From the NCBI RefSeq assembly GCF_001426945.1, contig NZ_LMFS01000001.1, forward strand, positions 2,412,609 through 2,476,608: a DNA stretch of 64,000 bases, written 5' to 3'. Numbering within the stretch: the first letter of the stretch is position 1; every line of letters starts with the position of its first letter. Origin of the DNA: Pseudolabrys sp. Root1462 (lineage in GTDB: Bacteria; Pseudomonadota; Alphaproteobacteria; Rhizobiales; Xanthobacteraceae). This document shows positions 51,880 to 61,975 of the stretch, piece by piece. Under the pieces are notes generated by a model. That model made no database searches. It was given only the letters and a program-made list of their open reading frames with translations, and was not told the DNA's origin. The translations under genes and the position numbers were made by a program.

Positions 51880-53413
51880 TCTCGGCAACAGCTTTCTCGG
51901 CAGCGTGGAGCGCGCACCCGAAGCGCTCGCCATCGTCGATGGCGATGTGCGCCTCACTTACGCCGAATGGTACGCCCGCATCTCATCCATCGTCGCGGCG
52001 TTCGACGAACTCGGTCTGATGCCGGGCGACCACGTCGTCACCGTGCTGCAAAACCGCTGGGAAGCCGCCACCCTCCATTGGGCCAGTCAGTTCGCCGGCA
52101 TCGTCATCACGCCGGTCAACTGGCGCTCGAAGGCCGACGAAATCGACTTCTGCGTCGAAAACTCCGAGGCCAAGGCCGTGGTGTTCGAGGCGGTGTCCGC
52201 CGAGGCCACCCGCCTCTCCGCCGAGGCCGGGTTGCGGATCCGCATTGCGCTCGATGTCGCGCAGGATGACGAAGTGAAATTCGGCGCCATGTTTGAGCGC
52301 AAGGCGGCGCCCGCCCAGCCGCGCGTCGGCGCCGATGCCTGGTCGGTGATGCTCTACACCTCCGGCACCACCGCCAAGCCAAAGGGCGTGCCGCGCCGCC
52401 AGCGCGCCGAGCGCGCCGCCGCGATCGCGCATGTCGCACAGAACCAATACGCCAGTGGCGAACGCACCCTCGGCGTCATGCCGCTCTATCACACCATGGG
52501 TGTGCGCTCGTTGCTTGCCATGTCGCTGATCGGCGGCACCTTCGTCTGTCTGCCACGTTTCGATGCCGTCAGGGCGCTGGAGCTGATCGAGGCCGAGAAG
52601 ATCACCAACCTCTATCTGGTGCCGACGCTCTATCACGACCTGGTGCATAACGACTTCTTCGCCCGGACGAACATTGCCTCGGTGCGCAAGCTCGGCTTCG
52701 CCGGCGCGTCGATGACCGACGGGCTGTTGAAGGAGCTGAACGCCGCCTTCAAACCGGACCTGTTCGTCAATCACTATGGCTCGTCGGAGATCTACACCTT
52801 CACCGTCGATCAGAACGCGCCGAAGAAGCCCGGCTCGGCCGGCCGGGCCGGCATCAACCAGCGCATTCGCGTCGTGAAGCTCAACGCCGTCGGCCCGGAT
52901 GACGCGGCGGACGTCGGCGAGGAAGGCGAGATCATCGCCCACCTCGCCAGCGACGAAGCCTTCGAAGGCTACTGGCGCCGTCCGGAATCGGACGCCAAGG
53001 CGCTGCGTCAGGGTTGGTACTTCACCGGCGACACCGGCTACGTCGACAAGGACGGCGACCTGTTCGTCACCGGGCGCGCGGACGACATGATCATCACCGG
53101 CGGCGAGAACGTCTCGCCCGTGGAGATCGAAAGCTGCCTGTCGCTGCATCCGGCCGTGTCGGAAGTGGCCGTGGCCGGCCTGCCGCACGAGCGCTGGGGC
53201 AAGATCATCGCCGCCTTCATCAAGCGCCAAGGCCCGGTCACCGGCGAAGAGCTCGACGAGTTCTGCCGCACCTCCGGGCTCGCCAACTTCAAGCGTCCGC
53301 GCCAGTACGTCTTCGTCAACGAAATCCCGAAATCACCGGTCGGAAAGCTCCTGCGCCGCAAGCTGGTGGCAGGCGAGTTCGCGCCCGAAGGTCAACAAGG
53401 AACTGCAGCATGA
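51872..53413 (+). CDS. Acyl-CoA synthetase / AMP-dependent CoA ligase
   Basis: ANL-superfamily ligase (513 aa). The AMP-binding P-loop is YTSGTTAKPKG (about residues 162-172), motif NHYGSSEIYTF follows, then TGDTGYVDKDGDLFVTGRAD and the hinge region RADDMIITGGENVSPVEIES. The basic catalytic lysine near the C-terminus is in PKSPVGKLLRRKL. It would activate a carboxylic acid as its CoA thioester, with AMP and PPi released. Encoded between a molybdenum hydroxylase and an enoyl-CoA hydratase, it suggests a CoA-ester route for an aromatic or alicyclic acid. The start at 51872 overlaps the coxS end; an upstream in-frame ATG is unsupported. Confidence 0.9.
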   Translation: MFDLGNSFLGSVERAPEALAIVDGDVRLTYAEWYARISSIVAAFDELGLMPGDHVVTVLQNRWEAATLHWASQFAGIVITPVNWRSKADEIDFCVENSEAKAVVFEAVSAEATRLSAEAGLRIRIALDVAQDDEVKFGAMFERKAAPAQPRVGADAWSVMLYTSGTTAKPKGVPRRQRAERAAAIAHVAQNQYASGERTLGVMPLYHTMGVRSLLAMSLIGGTFVCLPRFDAVRALELIEAEKITNLYLVPTLYHDLVHNDFFARTNIASVRKLGFAGASMTDGLLKELNAAFKPDLFVNHYGSSEIYTFTVDQNAPKKPGSAGRAGINQRIRVVKLNAVGPDDAADVGEEGEIIAHLASDEAFEGYWRRPESDAKALRQGWYFTGDTGYVDKDGDLFVTGRADDMIITGGENVSPVEIESCLSLHPAVSEVAVAGLPHERWGKIIAAFIKRQGPVTGEELDEFCRTSGLANFKRPRQYVFVNEIPKSPVGKLLRRKLVAGEFAPEGQQGTAA

Positions 53414-54213
53414 GCGTTATGTCTTTTCCCGATCCGCGTCTGGCCAAGCTCAACGGCTTTTCGGTCGAATTCAACGAAGCCAAGCAGCGTGCGGACATCG
53501 TCCTGCACCGGCCGCCCCTCAACGTGATCGAAATGCCGCAGCGCGACCAGCTCCGCCTGGTGTTCGAAGCGCTCGACGAGGACGAGCGGGTGCGCGTCAT
53601 CGTGCTGCGCGCGGTCGGCGAGCACTTCTCGTCCGGCGGCAACATCAAGGGCTTCATGGAAGCCTCACCCGAGCACGTCTCGAAGCTTGCCTGGAATATC
53701 GCGGCGCCGGCGCGCTGCTCTAAGCCGGTGATCGCCGCCAACCGCGGTTACTGTTTCGGCGTCGGCTTCGAAATCTCGCTCGCCTGCGATTTCCGCATCG
53801 TCTCGGAGACCTGCCAGTACGCCCTGCCCGAACAGAAGCTCGGCCAGATTCCCGGCTCCGGCGGTTCCGCTCGTCTGCAGAAGATGGTCGGCATCACCCG
53901 CACCAAGGACATCGTGATGCGCTCGAAGCGCATACCCGGCAAGCAGGCCTATGAGTGGGGCGTCGCCACCGAATGCGTGGCCGACGACAAGCTGGAAGCC
54001 GCCACCGACGCGCTGGTGGACGAGTTGCTGACGTTCTCGCCGATCGCACAGCGCACCGCCAAGAAACTGCTCAACGACACGGAAGATTCCACGCTCGCTA
54101 TCGCCATCGAGCTGGAGGGGCACTGCTACAGCCGTCTGCGGCAGTCACACGACTTCAAGGAAGGCGTCGAGGCCTTCCACGCCAAGCGGCCGGCGAAATT
54201 CTCCGGCACCTGA
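53410..54213 (+). CDS. Enoyl-CoA hydratase/isomerase family protein
   Basis: Crotonase-fold enzyme (267 aa). The oxyanion-hole segment is GEHFSSGGNIKGFME, and the second is NRGYCFGVGFEISLACDFRI. Both crotonase glutamates are present: one in GFEISLACD and one in LPEQKLGQIPGSGGSARL. It likely hydrates or hydrolyses a ring- or side-chain-unsaturated CoA ester produced by the ligase gene it overlaps by 4 bp. The exact reaction is not readable; ring-hydrolase relatives are also in this family. Confidence 0.88.
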   Translation: MSVMSFPDPRLAKLNGFSVEFNEAKQRADIVLHRPPLNVIEMPQRDQLRLVFEALDEDERVRVIVLRAVGEHFSSGGNIKGFMEASPEHVSKLAWNIAAPARCSKPVIAANRGYCFGVGFEISLACDFRIVSETCQYALPEQKLGQIPGSGGSARLQKMVGITRTKDIVMRSKRIPGKQAYEWGVATECVADDKLEAATDALVDELLTFSPIAQRTAKKLLNDTEDSTLAIAIELEGHCYSRLRQSHDFKEGVEAFHAKRPAKFSGT

Positions 54214-54266
54214 ACGGCCACGACAGCGGCAGCCGCCGCAACAACAACACCCAAGGGAGGATGACG

Positions 54267-55436
54267 ATGACTTACAAGACGACGATGATGGCAGCCCTGC
54301 TCGCCGCGACCGCGCTCAGCGGCGCGCAGGCCGCGGATCCGATCAAGATCGGCGTGGTGACGCCGCTGTCCGGCACCTATGCCGGCATCGGCCAGCAGGT
54401 GCGCTGGGGCCTCGAACTCGCCACCAAGGAAGTCAATGCCGCCGGCGGCATCGCCGGGCGTCAGGTCGAACTGATCTTCGAGGACGAGGAAGCCAACCCC
54501 GCCGTCGCCGTGCAGAAGGCCGACAAGCTGTTCCAGGTGAACAAGGTCGACTTCCTCACCGGCACGGTGAATTCCGGCTCGACCCTCGCCGTCGGCCAGG
54601 TCGCCGAGCGCGCCGGCAAGCTGATCGCCACCACGGTCTCCTTCGCCGACTCCATCACCACCGACAAGTGCTCGCCCAACGTATTCCGCGTCAATGCCCG
54701 CGCCGGGCAGCAGTCGGCGGCGCTGGCGGTCTGGCTGTCGAAGGACAAGCCGAAGGCCAACGTGTTCTATCTCGGCCCGGACTATGAGATGGGCCGCTCG
54801 ACGGTCGCCGCCTTCAAGTCGGCCGCCGAGAAGGTCGGCGCCACGTCGTCCGGCGAGGTGTTCGCGCCGCTCGACAGCAAGGACTACACTCAGTATTTCG
54901 GCCAACTCCGCTCGGCCAGGGCCCAGGTGCTCTACACCTCGGTCGCCGGCAACGATACCGTGCGCCTGCTGACCCAGATGCAGGAGTTCGGACTTCTCAC
55001 CAACCTCACCGTGGTCGGCGCCTCCGGCACCGTGACGGCGCAGAACCTGCCGGCCATCGGCAAGGCGGCGGAAGGCTTCGTCACCGGCGTCGGCTATTCG
55101 GCGCAGATCGACACGCCGGAGAACAAGAAGTTCGTCGCGGCCTTCCAGGCGGCGAACAAGATGGACCCGGATCTCTACGGCGCCGACTCCTACGGGCTGA
55201 TCTACGCCTACAAGGCGGCGGTGGAGAAAGCCGGTTCGACCGACACCGACAAGGTGCGCAAGGCGCTCGAGGACCTCAAGTGGCAGACGCCGCAGGGCGA
55301 GAAGACCCTGCGCGCCGGCGACCACCAGGCGATCCAGACCATGTACGTCGTCCGCGTCACCGGCGGCAAGTTCATGACCGTGGGTCAGGTTTCCGGCGAC
55401 GATGCTATCGGCCCCGACGCCTGCCCCCGCTTCTAG
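54267..55436 (+). CDS. ABC importer periplasmic binding protein, branched-chain type (LivK-like)
   Basis: Periplasmic receptor (389 aa). A signal peptide covers residues 1-22 (AQA-A). The mature part has PIKIGVVTPLSGTYAGIGQQ and VNAAGGIAGRQVELIFEDEE, typical of Peripla_BP_6 receptors for aromatic acids and amino acids. The start at 54267 is preferred to the ATG at 54261 because GGGAGG abuts the latter and lies 6 nt before the former. It is followed by its permeases after 33 bp. Confidence 0.92.
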   Translation: MTYKTTMMAALLAATALSGAQAADPIKIGVVTPLSGTYAGIGQQVRWGLELATKEVNAAGGIAGRQVELIFEDEEANPAVAVQKADKLFQVNKVDFLTGTVNSGSTLAVGQVAERAGKLIATTVSFADSITTDKCSPNVFRVNARAGQQSAALAVWLSKDKPKANVFYLGPDYEMGRSTVAAFKSAAEKVGATSSGEVFAPLDSKDYTQYFGQLRSARAQVLYTSVAGNDTVRLLTQMQEFGLLTNLTVVGASGTVTAQNLPAIGKAAEGFVTGVGYSAQIDTPENKKFVAAFQAANKMDPDLYGADSYGLIYAYKAAVEKAGSTDTDKVRKALEDLKWQTPQGEKTLRAGDHQAIQTMYVVRVTGGKFMTVGQVSGDDAIGPDACPRF

Positions 55437-55469
55437 GGCGATCATGATCAACGCACACGAGGTCCGATA

Positions 55470-56363
55470 ATGTCCACGGCGATCGAATATTTTCAGTTCG
55501 TACTGGCGCCGCAGATGCTCATCGGCCTCGTGCTCGGCGTCGCGGTCATCTTGGTGGCGTTGGGCCTGACCATCATCTTCGGTCTGCTCGACGTCATCAA
55601 CATGTCGCACGGCGAGTTCTACGCGCTCGGCGCCTTCATCGCGCTGGCGCTCGGCTCGATCGGACTGCCGTTCTGGCTGCTCGTGATCCTTGTCCCGCTG
55701 GTGATGCTGCCGATCGGCTACGTCGTCGAGCGGGGCCTCATCCAACGCGTCTTTCATAGCAGCGAGCGTCACGTCACGACGCTCCTGCTCACCTTCGGGC
55801 TTGGGCTGGTAATGGAAGATGCCTTCCGGCTCGTGTTCGGACCCAACCCTCACAAACCGGAAACGCCGATTCCCGGGGCGATCGATGTCTTCGGCGTGTT
55901 TCTGCCGCTCTATCGCCTGTTCCTCATCGTCGGCGGCGCGGTGATCGTCGCGTTGGTGGCTGTGGTCGTCTATCGCACGCGGTTGGGGGCCATGGTGCGC
56001 GCTGCCGCATTCGACCGGCATATGGCGGCTTCGCTCGGCGTCCCGGTGCAGCACGTCTATGCCGGCGCCTTTGCCTTCGGCGTCGCCCTTGCCGGATTGG
56101 CCGGCGTGCTGCTGGCGCCGATCTATTCCGTGTTCCCCACGATGGGGCGCGATTTCATTCTAATGGCCTTCACCGTCGTCATCGTCGGCGGCATGGGCTC
56201 GATTGCCGGCGTAGTCGTCGCCGGGCTCTTGCTTACTCAAGTCCAGGCGATCTCCTCGCTTTATATTTCGCCGGTGTGGTCCGACCCGATCGTGTTCGGA
56301 ATCATGGTGATCATGCTGATGGTGCGCCCTCAGGGACTGTTCGGACGGCTCGGCCATGGCTGA
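55470..56363 (+). CDS. ABC importer permease, LivH type
   Basis: Membrane subunit (297 aa). Landmarks: IIFGLLDVINMSHGEFYALG near residues 40-59, GLGLVMEDAFRLVFGPNP and the C-terminal VVGGMGSIAGVVVAGLLLTQ. It overlaps the LivM-type gene by 8 bp. Together they form the channel for the ligand of the receptor at 54267. Confidence 0.92.
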   Translation: MSTAIEYFQFVLAPQMLIGLVLGVAVILVALGLTIIFGLLDVINMSHGEFYALGAFIALALGSIGLPFWLLVILVPLVMLPIGYVVERGLIQRVFHSSERHVTTLLLTFGLGLVMEDAFRLVFGPNPHKPETPIPGAIDVFGVFLPLYRLFLIVGGAVIVALVAVVVYRTRLGAMVRAAAFDRHMAASLGVPVQHVYAGAFAFGVALAGLAGVLLAPIYSVFPTMGRDFILMAFTVVIVGGMGSIAGVVVAGLLLTQVQAISSLYISPVWSDPIVFGIMVIMLMVRPQGLFGRLGHG

Positions 56364-57345
56364 CGCACTCACCAGATCGATGCGCGCGAGCCACGTGCTG
56401 GTGGCGATCCTCGTCGTTGCGTCGCTGATCTTCGCCGCCGTCGGCGTCGCCAAGGGCGACACATTCTATCTGCGTCTCGGCACCGAGGCGCTGATCTTTG
56501 CCGGACTTGCCCTGTCGGTCGATATTTTGCTCGGCTACACCGGGCTTCTGTCGCTCGGCCAGGCGCTCTATTTCGGGCTCGGCGCTTACGTCTCGGCGCT
56601 TGTTCTGATGGTGACGCCGTCGTTCTGGGCGGCGATGGGGGGTGCCTTCGCCGCCGCCGTCGTCGTCGGCGTCGTCGGCGGCGTCATCGCCAACCGGGTG
56701 CGCGGCGTCTATTTTGCCCTGATCACCTTCGGCATGGCGCAGGTCGCCGCCAAGGTCGTCTACAACATGCGCTCGCTCGGCGCCTCCGACGGGCTGATCG
56801 GCGTGCCGATCATCAATGTCAATTTCGGCTTCGCCGCGATTTCCAGCGCCTCACCGGCCGGCTTCTTCCTGTTCACGCTCGCCTTCATCATCATCCTCTA
56901 CGCCCTCGCCGCCTATCTGCTCGATACGCCGTTCGGCCGCCTTTTGATCGCGCTGAAGGCGAATGAACGGCGCGTGCCCTTCCTCGGCTACGACACGGTG
57001 ACGCCGCGGCTGATGGCCTATGTTATCGCCGCAGTCATCGCTGCGCTGTCCGGCGCGCTTTACCCGATGTTGCGCGGCTTCGTGTCGCCGGAATTGCTGT
57101 TCTTCTCGACCTCCGGCAATGCCGTCATCACCGTGGTCACCGGCGGCGTCGGCACGCTGATCGGCGCGCTCTATGGCGGCATCCTGCTGACGCTCCTGAA
57201 ATCGGTGATCGGCAGCTATACCGAACATCACCTCGTCGTCATCGGGCTGCTGTTCATGGGCGCGGTGATCTTCCTGCCGCGCGGACTGATGGGCATCGTG
57301 CGGCCCGCCATCGAGCGGCTTTTGGCGCGGAGGACGAAGTCATGA
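56356..57345 (+). CDS. ABC importer permease, LivM type
   Basis: Membrane subunit (329 aa). Landmarks: GYTGLLSLGQALYFGLGAYV near residues 59-78, VRGVYFALITFGMAQVAAKV, LKANERRVPFLGYDTVTPRL, and VVTGGVGTLIGALYGGILLT. It ends with an ATGA overlap with the ATPase gene. Longer than the LivM at 13587 by about 50 residues, mostly at the N-terminus. Confidence 0.92.
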   Translation: MADALTRSMRASHVLVAILVVASLIFAAVGVAKGDTFYLRLGTEALIFAGLALSVDILLGYTGLLSLGQALYFGLGAYVSALVLMVTPSFWAAMGGAFAAAVVVGVVGGVIANRVRGVYFALITFGMAQVAAKVVYNMRSLGASDGLIGVPIINVNFGFAAISSASPAGFFLFTLAFIIILYALAAYLLDTPFGRLLIALKANERRVPFLGYDTVTPRLMAYVIAAVIAALSGALYPMLRGFVSPELLFFSTSGNAVITVVTGGVGTLIGALYGGILLTLLKSVIGSYTEHHLVVIGLLFMGAVIFLPRGLMGIVRPAIERLLARRTKS

Positions 57346-58085
57346 CGGCGCCCGTCCTCGAAGTACGCGGCCTGTCCGTCAGTTTCGGCGGCCTGCGCGC
57401 CGTCGACAATGTCAGCTTTGCCGTCGCGCGAAACCGCGTCACCACCGTCATCGGCCCGAATGGCGCCGGCAAGTCGACCTTGTTCAACCTGATTTCCGGT
57501 GCCGTGCGGCCGGTGGCTGGACAGGTGCTGATCGACGGCACCGAGCACACCGGCCAGGCGCCGAACCGCCTTCAGGCCGCGGGGCTTGCCCGCTCATTCC
57601 AGATCACCAATCTGTTCTTCGAACTGTCGGTCGCCGAAAACCTGCGGCTGGCCGCGCAGATTCTGGAGCCGATGCGCATGGCGCTGCGACCCGTGGCCGC
57701 CAGCCGCGCCGCGCAGGAGCGCGTGGACGAACTGCTGCGGCGCTTCGATCTCGACGCCAAGCGCGCCATGCCCGTATCGAAGCTGTCGCACGGCGAGCAA
57801 CGACGCCTGGAAGTGGCCGTCGCGCTGGCCGGCAAGCCGAAGATCCTGCTGCTCGACGAACCCACCCAAGGCATGAGCCACGGCGACACGGCCGACACGG
57901 CCCATCTCATCAAATCGCTGGCCAGCGATGTCACCGTGCTGCTGATCGAGCACGACATCGGTCTGGTCATGAGCCTGTCGGACACGGTGATCGTCATGCA
58001 CCAAGGCAGGAAACTCGCCGAGGGGACGCCCGACGCCGTGCGCGGCAATGCGGACGTTCAATCGGCCTATTTTGGGCACGCGTGA
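57342..58085 (+). CDS. ABC importer ATPase, LivG type
   Basis: ATPase (247 aa). Walker A is GPNGAGKST, Q-loop is ARSFQITNLF, signature is LSHGEQRRLEVAVAL in the relaxed LivG style, Walker B is ILLLDEPTQGMSHG, and H-loop is VLLIEHDIGLVMSL. The start overlaps the permease stop by ATGA. Confidence 0.93.
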   Translation: MTAPVLEVRGLSVSFGGLRAVDNVSFAVARNRVTTVIGPNGAGKSTLFNLISGAVRPVAGQVLIDGTEHTGQAPNRLQAAGLARSFQITNLFFELSVAENLRLAAQILEPMRMALRPVAASRAAQERVDELLRRFDLDAKRAMPVSKLSHGEQRRLEVAVALAGKPKILLLDEPTQGMSHGDTADTAHLIKSLASDVTVLLIEHDIGLVMSLSDTVIVMHQGRKLAEGTPDAVRGNADVQSAYFGHA

Positions 58086-58088
58086 TTC

Positions 58089-58796
58089 ATGCTCACCGTC
58101 AGCAACCTGCACACCTACTACGGCACCAGCCACATCATTCAGGGCATCGACCTCGAGGTAGAAAAGGGAGCCGTCATCGGCGTGTTCGGCCGCAACGGCG
58201 TCGGCAAATCGACGCTACTGAAGACCCTCGCCGGCTGGATCAAGCCGGCGCAGGGCGAGATCGTTTTCGATAATGAACGCCTCAACGGCCGGACTGCGGA
58301 TCACGTCGCCCGCAAGGGCATCGGCTTTGTGCCGGAAGATCGGCGCATCTTTCCCGGCCTCACCGTCGAAGAGAACCTTACGCTCGGCTTCCTGCAGGTG
58401 CCGCGGCGTTCGAGCGCCGGCAACACCGCCGCCCTGCGCCGCATTTACGAGCGCTTCCCGCGCCTCGCCGAACGGCGCAACCAGCATGGCACAACACTGT
58501 CCGGCGGCGAGCAGCAGATGCTGGCCATGGCACGCGTCATGATTGGCGAGCCCCGCCTGTTGCTGATCGACGAGCCGAGCGAGGGCCTGGCGCCGATGAT
58601 CGTCGCCGATCTCTTTGCTATCATCGGCGAAATGAAAGAATCCGGCTGCACCATCCTGCTGGTGGAGCAGAACGTCCACGAGGCGCTGAAGGCCTGCGAC
58701 CGGTTCATCGTCATCGAACGCGGCAGGATCGTGCTGAGCGGCAACGCCGCTGTCGAAGACGACCGCAACAAGCTGATGGCTGCCATCACCTTCTAG
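58089..58796 (+). CDS. ABC importer ATPase, LivF type
   Basis: ATPase (235 aa). Walker A is GRNGVGKST, then the LivF-typical IGFVPEDRRIFPGLTVEENL, signature LSGGEQQMLAMARVM, Walker B LLLIDEPSEGLAP, H-loop LLVEQNVHEALKA. It begins 3 bp after the LivG stop and ends the operon that starts at 47613. The next gene is on the opposite strand, 53 bp away, with no clear terminator hairpin. Confidence 0.93.
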   Translation: MLTVSNLHTYYGTSHIIQGIDLEVEKGAVIGVFGRNGVGKSTLLKTLAGWIKPAQGEIVFDNERLNGRTADHVARKGIGFVPEDRRIFPGLTVEENLTLGFLQVPRRSSAGNTAALRRIYERFPRLAERRNQHGTTLSGGEQQMLAMARVMIGEPRLLLIDEPSEGLAPMIVADLFAIIGEMKESGCTILLVEQNVHEALKACDRFIVIERGRIVLSGNAAVEDDRNKLMAAITF

Positions 58797-58849
58797 CCCG
58801 ACATTCGCTCCGCGTGGAATGATCCGGGAGATGTGCCGACCGCGACGGC

Positions 58850-61800
58850 CTAGGCGTCACTCTTTGGGACTTCGGGCCGACGCCAGCCGAAGATGCGGCG
58901 CACCACGACGAACAGAAGCGGCACGAAGAAGATGCCAAGGACAGTCGCCGCGATCATGCCGCCCATGACGCCGATACCGATGGCATTCTGCGCGCCGGAC
59001 CCCGCGCCGCTTGCCAGGGCGAGCGGCGTCACGCCGAGAATGAAGGCCAGCGACGTCATCACGATCGGTCGCAGGCGCTGACGCGCCGCGTCGATGGTCG
59101 CCTCCACCAGCGACGCACCGGCGTCGATGCGTTGGATGGCAAATTCAACGATGAGAATCGCGTTCTTCGCCGCAAGGCCGATGGTCGTCAGCAGGCCGAC
59201 CTTGAAATAGACGTCGTTGCTCTGCCCGAACAGCTTAGCCGCCAGCAGCGCTCCGAAGATGCCGATGGGCACGGCGAGCATGATGGCAAACGGCGTCGAC
59301 CAGCTCTCATACAGGGCGGCAAGACAGAGAAAGACGACCAAGGCCGAAATCACGTAAAGCGCGGTCGCCTGGCTGCCCGACAGCTTTTCCTGCGCCGACA
59401 GTCCGGTCCATTGGTGACCATAGCCAGGCGGCAGCTCCCCCACGATCCTGTCGATCTCGTCCATTCCGTCGCCCGAGCTGACACCTGCCGCGGCTTCTCC
59501 CTGAATTTCCACGGCCGCCGAACCGTTGTATCGCTCGAGCCGCGGCGAACCGAAGGTCCAGCGCCCGGAGGCAAAAGCCGAGAAAGGCACCATGCCGCCG
59601 GTGCCGTTTCGGACATACCACCTGCCAAGATCGGACGGCTGCATGCGCGACGCCGCATCCCCTTGCAGATACACTTTCTTGATCCGGCCGCGGTCGATGA
59701 AATCGTTGACGTAGCTGCTGCCCCACGCAGTCGACAGCGTATCGTTGATATCGGCCAGGCCGACGCCGAGCGCGCTCGCCTTCTCCTGATCGATATCGAC
59801 AGAATATTGCGGCTCGTCTTCCTGACCGTTCGGCCGCGCATTGGCGATCAATTTGCTCTTCGCCGCTGCCGCGAGGATCTGATTTCGAGCCGCGATCAGC
59901 TTTTCATGGCCGGCGCCGTTGATGTCCTGCAGATAGAAATCGAAGCCGTTCGAATTGCCCAGGCCCTGAATAGCCGGCGGCGCCAGCGCGAAAGCCTGGC
60001 CGTCCTTGATCGAACGGAATGCCATCATGGCTCGCCCGGCCACAGCACTGGCTGACAACCGCTTGTCCTTACGCAGATCGAAATCCTTCAGGCGGATGAA
60101 CGCCAGGCCGACATTTTGCCCCTGCCCGCCGAAGCCGAAGCCCGCGGCGGTGAATACACCTTCGACCGCATCCTTCTCCTGATTGAGAAAGTGATCCCGT
60201 ACCTGCGCCAGCGCCCGCAGCGTTCGGTCCTGCGTCGCGCCAACCGGAAGCTGCACGCTGGTGATCAGAATGCCTTGGTCCTCCTCCGGCAGGAAGGAAC
60301 TGGGCAAGCGCGAGAACAGAAATACGACGCCGACGATGATCAAGACAAAGGCCACGCCATATCGCACCGGTCGCGACACGATGCCGTGAGCGCCGCGGCG
60401 GTAGGCATCGGCGCTGCGCTCGAAATTCCGATTGAACCACCCGAAGAAGCCCTTCTTGGCGGCCGGGGAATCGTTGCGGCGCAGGATCGTGGCGCACAGG
60501 GCCGGCGTCAGTATCAGCGCGACAAGCACCGACAAGATCATCGCCGACACGATGGTGACCGAGAATTGACGGTAGATCACGCCGACCGAGCCGCCGAAAA
60601 AGGCCATTGGCACGAACACCGCCGATAGTACCGTGGCGATACCGACCAACGCGCTGACGATCTGGTCCATCGAGCGCCGCGTAGCCTCAGGGGCGTCGAG
60701 GTGCTCTTCTTCCATCACGCGCTCGACGTTCTCGACCACAACGATCGCGTCATCGACCAACAGGCCGATCGCCAGCACCATGGCGAACATGGTCAGGGTG
60801 TTGATGGAATAGCCAAGGACGCCAAGGACGCCGAAGGTGCCCAGCAGAACGACCGGAACGGCAAGCGTCGGGATGATCGTCGCCCTGATGTTCTGCAGAA
60901 ACAGGAACAGCACGACGAAAACAAGAACAATGGCTTCGATCAGCGTTTTGACGACGTCCTGGATCGAGAGCCGAACGAACGGGGTCGTATCATAAGGATA
61001 GACGACTTCTACACCCTGCGGGAACGTCGAGGATAACTGCTTGATGGTCTTCTGCACGGCTTCGGCGGTGCTGATCGCGTTAGCGCCGGTCGCGAGATTG
61101 ATCGCAAGGCCCGCCGCCGCCTTTCCGTTATAGGCGGCGCTGGTGGTGTAGCTTTCCGCCCCCAGCTCAATCGTCGCCACGTCGTTAAGCCGGATCAGCG
61201 AGCCGTTGGTCGCGCTCTTTAGAATGATGTTGCGGAACTGCTCCGGCGTCTGCAACCGGCTGCGTGCGGTGACCGTCGCGTTGAGCTGCTGACCCTTGAC
61301 CGCAGGCAGACCGCCGAGCTGGCCGGCCGACACCTGGGTGTTCTGGGCCTCGAGGGCGGCCTTGATGTCGCTGGCCATCAGCGCGTATTTGGCCATTTTG
61401 TCGGGGTCCATCCAGATACGCATCGCGTATCCGGAGCCGAACAACTGGGTGTCACCCACGCCCTCGACCCTCTTGATCGTGTCGTTCAGCGTGCCGGAGA
61501 CATAGTCGGCGAGATCGGTCGAATTCAGCTTGCCGTCCGTCGAGACGAAACCGATGACCATCAAAAAGCCGGTCGACGACTTGGTGACCGAAATGCCACT
61601 GTTCTGCACGCTTTGCGGCAAAAGCGCCGTTACAAGCTGCAGCTTGTTCTGCGTCTGCACTTGCGCGGTGTCGGGATCAGCGGCGTTCGTGAACGTGAGC
61701 GTAATCTGCGACTGGCCCGTCGATGTCGAGGTCGACGTCATATAGTCGAGATTATCGATGCCGGTCATGCCTTGCTCGATGACCTTGGTCACCGAGTTTT

Positions 61801-61972
61801 CGACCGTCTGCGCGTCGGCGCCCGCGTAATTCGCGCTGATGCGCACCGTCGTCGGCGCAATCTGCGGATACTGCGATATCGACAACGACCGGAGCGCCAA
61901 GAGGCCGCCCAGCATGATTACAATGGCGATGACCCACGCGAATATCGGCCGGTCGATAAAAAAGCGGGACAT
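58850..61972 (-). CDS. RND multidrug efflux transporter, HAE1 (AcrB/MexB) family
   Basis: Inner-membrane proton-driven efflux pump (1040 aa, full length). It starts [20 protein letters not shown] with the typical first membrane helix, has two large periplasmic porter regions (for example [20 protein letters not shown]), and the proton-relay aspartates in [19 protein letters not shown], equivalent to Asp407/Asp408 of AcrB. The second half shows the usual [14 protein letters not shown] segment. It follows the adaptor gene by 3 bp and would join an outer-membrane channel encoded elsewhere. Substrates cannot be predicted. Confidence 0.95.
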   Translation of the reverse strand: MSRFFIDRPIFAWVIAIVIMLGGLLALRSLSISQYPQIAPTTVRISANYAGADAQTVENSVTKVIEQGMTGIDNLDYMTSTSTSTGQSQITLTFTNAADPDTAQVQTQNKLQLVTALLPQSVQNSGISVTKSSTGFLMVIGFVSTDGKLNSTDLADYVSGTLNDTIKRVEGVGDTQLFGSGYAMRIWMDPDKMAKYALMASDIKAALEAQNTQVSAGQLGGLPAVKGQQLNATVTARSRLQTPEQFRNIILKSATNGSLIRLNDVATIELGAESYTTSAAYNGKAAAGLAINLATGANAISTAEAVQKTIKQLSSTFPQGVEVVYPYDTTPFVRLSIQDVVKTLIEAIVLVFVVLFLFLQNIRATIIPTLAVPVVLLGTFGVLGVLGYSINTLTMFAMVLAIGLLVDDAIVVVENVERVMEEEHLDAPEATRRSMDQIVSALVGIATVLSAVFVPMAFFGGSVGVIYRQFSVTIVSAMILSVLVALILTPALCATILRRNDSPAAKKGFFGWFNRNFERSADAYRRGAHGIVSRPVRYGVAFVLIIVGVVFLFSRLPSSFLPEEDQGILITSVQLPVGATQDRTLRALAQVRDHFLNQEKDAVEGVFTAAGFGFGGQGQNVGLAFIRLKDFDLRKDKRLSASAVAGRAMMAFRSIKDGQAFALAPPAIQGLGNSNGFDFYLQDINGAGHEKLIAARNQILAAAAKSKLIANARPNGQEDEPQYSVDIDQEKASALGVGLADINDTLSTAWGSSYVNDFIDRGRIKKVYLQGDAASRMQPSDLGRWYVRNGTGGMVPFSAFASGRWTFGSPRLERYNGSAAVEIQGEAAAGVSSGDGMDEIDRIVGELPPGYGHQWTGLSAQEKLSGSQATALYVISALVVFLCLAALYESWSTPFAIMLAVPIGIFGALLAAKLFGQSNDVYFKVGLLTTIGLAAKNAILIVEFAIQRIDAGASLVEATIDAARQRLRPIVMTSLAFILGVTPLALASGAGSGAQNAIGIGVMGGMIAATVLGIFFVPLLFVVVRRIFGWRRPEVPKSDA

Positions 61973-61975
61973 GGC

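Noticed and set aside
54126-56054. Open frame of 642 codons on the minus strand opposite the second importer
   Set aside because: It covers three plus-strand genes and their gaps, has a His/Arg/Asp-rich composition and no motifs; a shadow frame.
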